Positions 60,331 to 64,000 of a stretch of DNA of 64,000 nt are shown here, piece by piece. Source of the DNA: a virus. The position numbers and the translations under genes were made by a program. Location of the stretch: positions 1-64,000 of IMG/VR virus record IMGVR_UViG_3300049218_000083; one strand, given 5' to 3'. The first letter of the stretch is position 1; each line of letters starts with the position of its first letter. The notes beneath the pieces are model-generated. The model saw only the letters and a program-made list of their open reading frames with translations. It searched no databases and was not told where the DNA came from.

Positions 60331-63132
60331 TTAACCTGCTGGGACTGCGATGGCACGATAATTTTGTACCAGTGGTGGTACGGTTTCATCGTTAGCAAAC
60401 AGCACGATCTTGATTGCAAAATACTTGAAAGTGCCACCGAGTGGATATACAACGCCACCTTGCGTGTAGCTCAACTGACCCTTTCCGCCAGTGTTGAAGC
60501 TAAGAGAGATCTGGGTGTTTTGATCAGCACTGTAAAGGTCCTGAGCTTTGCTCATCTGCTGCCAGTACTTGTTGGTGAACAAATCGGTATCTGTTCCAGA
60601 CATGACCTTGTAGTAGACCTGGATGTCTGTACCTTGTGGGCGGATGCAGTCAACAAACACCTGCAAGTCACCGGCATCGAATCCATCAGCCAACGTGATT
60701 TGCTTGGTCACATAACGTGTCAAACCGTTTCCACCTGACTGACCAGTCTCACCAGTGATTACACCAGTTGCGTTTGCTGGAGCACCAGGTTCAGAGAACG
60801 TAATTGTTGGAGAGACTACGTATCCTCCACCTGGGTTGATGATGTTCACAGCAGTGACGCTGTTGCCGGTAAGAGACAGCACGTTTGCCGTTGCCTGGAT
60901 AGCCAAGTCGCCGGTTGGTGCGCTGATTGTGACAACGATGTTTGCTGCGTTTATGTGATTTCCTGGGCTGGTGATTGAAATAGAACCAGCGTCGATTTCA
61001 CCGTTGTTGATCAGGTTGGTGACTGCCAAAAGACTTAGACGTTCTGCGTTGAAGATTGGAGATACATCTGGGTCAACCGTGAAAAGCGTTGCCTCTACCA
61101 AAGTGCTGTTACCATTACCAGCTGAGATGATACGACGACGGTTGCTTGACAATGAGCTGTTCTTCAAATCAGCGCCGAAGTTATACAGGCTGTTTGGATC
61201 GATCGCGAAGTATCCTGTGTCTGGTGCACCAGTGTTAGCAATCGTAGTCAACATTGAGTAATCGATGTTGGCAACTGGGAATGTCAAGTCAGATGAGTGG
61301 AGCAGCGCCAAGTCCATGTAAGTGTTCTGGACTGGTGAATCTGCAGCGAATACCATGCTGACTGGTGTCTGGCTGAACTGTGCCTTGTTCAATACGAACA
61401 TCATCTGAACGCCTGGCAATGGGTTCCATGCGCTTGAGTTTTGCGCTTCATAGAAGTTGCCGACGTAGTTGCCTTGTTGAACCAGAGCAGTGCTGTTAGC
61501 CTGCGGCTCTCCAGTGTTTGCTACCCAAACTTCGTAGTCTGGTGATTCAGAGTACACAACGATTGCGTATTCTGTTGCTGGAGCCAAGTAAACTGGGTCC
61601 CCGAAACTGAACTTTGTGATTGTGGCAGCATTTGAGCTGTCTGGATATACACCAGTGTTGCTCTGAGCGTTATAACCTGCGGTGGTATTAACATCAGCCC
61701 ACTCTACGGTTGCGGATGCAAGAATGGTTGAGGTTGGGAATCCGTTGACTACCTCTGCCAATCTTACAGTTACGGGGAACTGGGTGCTGTTACCAGATGG
61801 CTTGTTTTGGAAGAACAGGTCGATGCTGGTGCAATAGATGCCGTTGTCGGTTTTCGCAACGTTTGGTGTTGGAACCGTGAACGTTTGTGCCAAAGGATCT
61901 GGAGATGCTTGTGGATCGTTACCGTTGGTTGTGTTGTTAACCTGGCCCTGTGTAGCCGCACTCTGAGGAACAACAGAACTGTTGCCAGCAGCGGTCAGCG
62001 TTGGAGACGTAACAACGACTGGCGTCTGTGCAGTCGTGCTGGTAGGCGCAATAGAACCAACAGCAGCGAAGATAGCTGTCGCACGCATCGTTGCGTCTGG
62101 GTCCTGATATGACACACCGTCGTTGATAGTGAACAGACGGTTGCCGGCTGAGAAGTTGACATTCTGATCTTCAGGGATGTTGAAGATACCGGAAACATGG
62201 CCGACATCATCGACGACAGGAGAACCGATTGCGTAACCTGCCTGAAGCCTGTTGGTTCCAGTTCCATAGATTGGATATGTCAATGCAGTGTTCAATGACA
62301 GCACGTTGTTTGCTACGCTGATGATTTTTGCGCTCTGGCCAACACCGTCACCAGATACGATAGACACAATACTGTTGACAACAGAAGATGGTGGCGTACC
62401 ATTGATGATCAAGTTAGAAGTGTTTGACTGCGCAACCGTGATCAAACCACTCAATGAGCTGTATGCGTTGGCAAGGAAGAAGTTGTTTACATTCGCGACG
62501 TTAGTTACACGTGCGTTCAACGGGAACTTTGAACCAAACACATGGTTGACAACGTTAGCGATACCGCCATTTGCGGTTATTGCCTTGCCAACCTTGTAGA
62601 TGATATCGTTGCCTACAGTATTTGCGATCAAACCATTGTTTGGCTGGATGACCAATGCTTGGTCTTTGTAATTCCAGAACACGACGGTTCCGAGGAAGGT
62701 ATTTGCTTGACTGTTCTGGCTGTTGTTAGCCTGATAGACGATGTCACCAGGAGAGTACCAATCGCTGTAGAACGTGTTTGAGTTTGCTGGACCGAATGGT
62801 GTTACATTGACAGTCAGGAAGTTCTCATTGACGTAGATCAGGTTGGCTTGGCTCGTGTCGATGACTTCGACGTAAGCGTGTGTTGTATTGCAGTAAAGTC
62901 CGGTCCCGTCAGCGAACGCATTGCTTGATGTTCCGATGTTCGTTGAAAGCACAGAAGCTGGCTGAACGAATGGATTAACGAATACATCGTCAAAGTAGCA
63001 ATTCGCTGAAACATAAGGTTTTAAGTCATGTGCAGAGAACTCAACTTGGATATTACGAATAGATGGAACGATGCTATGATCGATCTGCGATTGACCAGCG
63101 ATTACGATGATTGGGTTAGTCAAAGTGGACAT
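60331..63132 (-). CDS. Very large beta-rich virion protein, 933 aa
   Basis: Contains DPLAQTFTV, then TSIDLFFQNKPSGNSTQFPV, then DPVYLAPATEYAIVVYSESPDYEVW, and at the end DGFDAGDLQVFVDCIRPQGTD. I know this order from large baseplate or fibre-type structural proteins in T4-like marine phages (DUF4815 group). Here the protein is split from its upstream half (63132 onward) by a stop-start overlap TAATG. It probably sits in the baseplate or fibre anchor. Confidence 0.65.
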   Translation of the reverse strand: MSTLTNPIIVIAGQSQIDHSIVPSIRNIQVEFSAHDLKPYVSANCYFDDVFVNPFVQPASVLSTNIGTSSNAFADGTGLYCNTTHAYVEVIDTSQANLIYVNENFLTVNVTPFGPANSNTFYSDWYSPGDIVYQANNSQNSQANTFLGTVVFWNYKDQALVIQPNNGLIANTVGNDIIYKVGKAITANGGIANVVNHVFGSKFPLNARVTNVANVNNFFLANAYSSLSGLITVAQSNTSNLIINGTPPSSVVNSIVSIVSGDGVGQSAKIISVANNVLSLNTALTYPIYGTGTNRLQAGYAIGSPVVDDVGHVSGIFNIPEDQNVNFSAGNRLFTINDGVSYQDPDATMRATAIFAAVGSIAPTSTTAQTPVVVTSPTLTAAGNSSVVPQSAATQGQVNNTTNGNDPQASPDPLAQTFTVPTPNVAKTDNGIYCTSIDLFFQNKPSGNSTQFPVTVRLAEVVNGFPTSTILASATVEWADVNTTAGYNAQSNTGVYPDSSNAATITKFSFGDPVYLAPATEYAIVVYSESPDYEVWVANTGEPQANSTALVQQGNYVGNFYEAQNSSAWNPLPGVQMMFVLNKAQFSQTPVSMVFAADSPVQNTYMDLALLHSSDLTFPVANIDYSMLTTIANTGAPDTGYFAIDPNSLYNFGADLKNSSLSSNRRRIISAGNGNSTLVEATLFTVDPDVSPIFNAERLSLLAVTNLINNGEIDAGSISITSPGNHINAANIVVTISAPTGDLAIQATANVLSLTGNSVTAVNIINPGGGYVVSPTITFSEPGAPANATGVITGETGQSGGNGLTRYVTKQITLADGFDAGDLQVFVDCIRPQGTDIQVYYKVMSGTDTDLFTNKYWQQMSKAQDLYSADQNTQISLSFNTGGKGQLSYTQGGVVYPLGGTFKYFAIKIVLFANDETVPPLVQNYRAIAVPAG

Positions 63133-64000
63133 TACAGAACCTTCACGGATGTTGGAGAGATCGTTGTAGAGTTCTTCACAGTGGCCCCAGATGCCAACTG
63201 GATTGAACTACCCAACTGAGCATTATTTAGTGGAGCAACTGAAGCAGCTGCAACTGAAGCAACAGGTACACCATACCAATTAGTGATTGGGCTGATGACA
63301 CCGTATGAACCTGCGCTGACTCTGACCTGGACATAATGGTATCCGCGATAGCCATTGTACCAGTAGTCGAATGGATAATGCCAGAAGTCGAGAACATCGA
63401 TGTACGTAGAAACAACAACTGGTGCGCTTGGTGGAGCAACGTTTGCTGCTGGCTTCAATGCTGGAGCCGTGACTGGCTTTGGCAATGGTGGCAATGCTGG
63501 AGACGCAGTTGGTGGTTGAATAATCTGTGGTGTCAAAGTTGGGCTGAACCAGTAGTCGGTTTCTGGCGTCAACTTCATGGTTCCTGTGAACTGAGCGAAC
63601 AAGAATGGCTGTACAGAGATAGCCGTGGTTGCTGCATTCTGAACGACAGCTGGCACTTCAGTGTATGGCAATGAGTAAGTCTTGTCACCTTCGTTGATTG
63701 CCGCAGTATTTGAAATTAGGTTCAATCCCAATGGAGTCTGAATCTTGAATGGAGACATGGTTCCTTGCTGCAAGTAGCAGGTAAGATCCGTGCTCAAATT
63801 GTCGACATAACTGAAGTCACCGAAGTCATCTGCGATGATTCCATACTGTGGTTTTGGAGTTACACCGTCCTGATATGTCAATGTTTCTGCAGCCGCCTGT
63901 GACTCAAGCTGGCTCAATGCGCTGTAGTATTCAAGCTGGCTGATACGTGAGTCAAGGCTAGCGATATCCTTCATCGTGTATCGCTTGTTCTCAACATACT
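63132..64000 (-). CDS. C-terminal part of a large structural protein (cut by window edge)
   Basis: The frame is open to the window end. It reads YVENKRYTMKDIASLDSRIS and LEYYSALSQLES, followed by DFGDFSYVDNLSTD, a Pro-rich linker and a DFWHYPFDYWYNGY segment with TQ-rich loops. RYTMKDI...LEYY is the conserved core of the same DUF4815-type proteins as the gene downstream. The start lies beyond 64000. The overlap suggests that one ancestral gene was split into two. Confidence 0.65.
   Translation of the reverse strand, partial: YVENKRYTMKDIASLDSRISQLEYYSALSQLESQAAAETLTYQDGVTPKPQYGIIADDFGDFSYVDNLSTDLTCYLQQGTMSPFKIQTPLGLNLISNTAAINEGDKTYSLPYTEVPAVVQNAATTAISVQPFLFAQFTGTMKLTPETDYWFSPTLTPQIIQPPTASPALPPLPKPVTAPALKPAANVAPPSAPVVVSTYIDVLDFWHYPFDYWYNGYRGYHYVQVRVSAGSYGVISPITNWYGVPVASVAAASVAPLNNAQLGSSIQLASGATVKNSTTISPTSVKVL

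Overview
The window is a 64-kb piece of a myovirus genome from the T4 superfamily, a distant relative and not a close T4 relative. The evidence is the string of T4 virion and recombination homologues in T4 order on one strand. Reading the minus strand from high to low coordinates gives gp13, gp14, gp15 (neck and tail completion), gp16/gp17 (terminase), gp18 (sheath), gp19 (tube), gp20 (portal), gp67-like and gp68-like prohead core proteins, gp21 (protease), gp22 (scaffold), gp23 (major capsid), then uvsY and uvsW. Base composition is mid-range. A spanin-like protein suggests a Gram-negative host, but the sequence does not name it.

Layout. (1) 1-4200: uvsW, a GIY-YIG fragment, uvsY, a tube-fold protein and a glycosyltransferase. 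(2) 4185-17486: the head and tail-shaft cluster, with four extra probable internal head proteins between gp21 and gp67, two free-standing homing endonuclease-type genes, and an oppositely oriented tRNA-Ile with an oversized D-loop. (3) 17600-41177: about 23.7 kb of mostly tiny, translationally coupled accessory genes inserted between gp18 and gp17, which are adjacent in T4. Recognisable members are an HD-family alarmone hydrolase-like protein, a phosphoribosyltransferase, a SLOG/DprA-like protein, two zincin-like proteins, an amidoligase, a J-domain-like membrane protein, a protein ending in an L7/L12-like module, and many small membrane or zinc-ribbon proteins. A five-gene plus-strand operon (32288-33691) sits in the middle. 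(4) 41181-46552: terminase and neck genes with decayed homing endonuclease fragments at two junctions. (5) 46554-64000: a large adsorption cluster with collagen-like fibres, two fibres ending in S74-type intramolecular chaperones, two polyglycine adhesins, glycosyltransferase and 2OG-oxygenase genes, a spanin-like gene and very large structural proteins. The last one runs off the window edge.

Regulation visible in the sequence. Virion transcription units are preceded by CTAAATA or ATAAATA boxes, close to the T4 late-promoter TATAAATA. Several accessory units are preceded by another promoter type: CGATAACT placed exactly 38 nt (start to start) before a TAGAGT or TATGAT -10 hexamer. Intrinsic terminators with TTCG loops follow gp23 and the accessory block. 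ATGA or TAATG start-stop overlaps are very common, indicating coupled translation.

The genes together encode a T4-like virion with an enlarged internal-protein load and an elaborate receptor-binding apparatus, plus a large takeover or counter-defence region of mostly unknown function. All functional names rest on motifs and gene order read by eye; no database search was possible.
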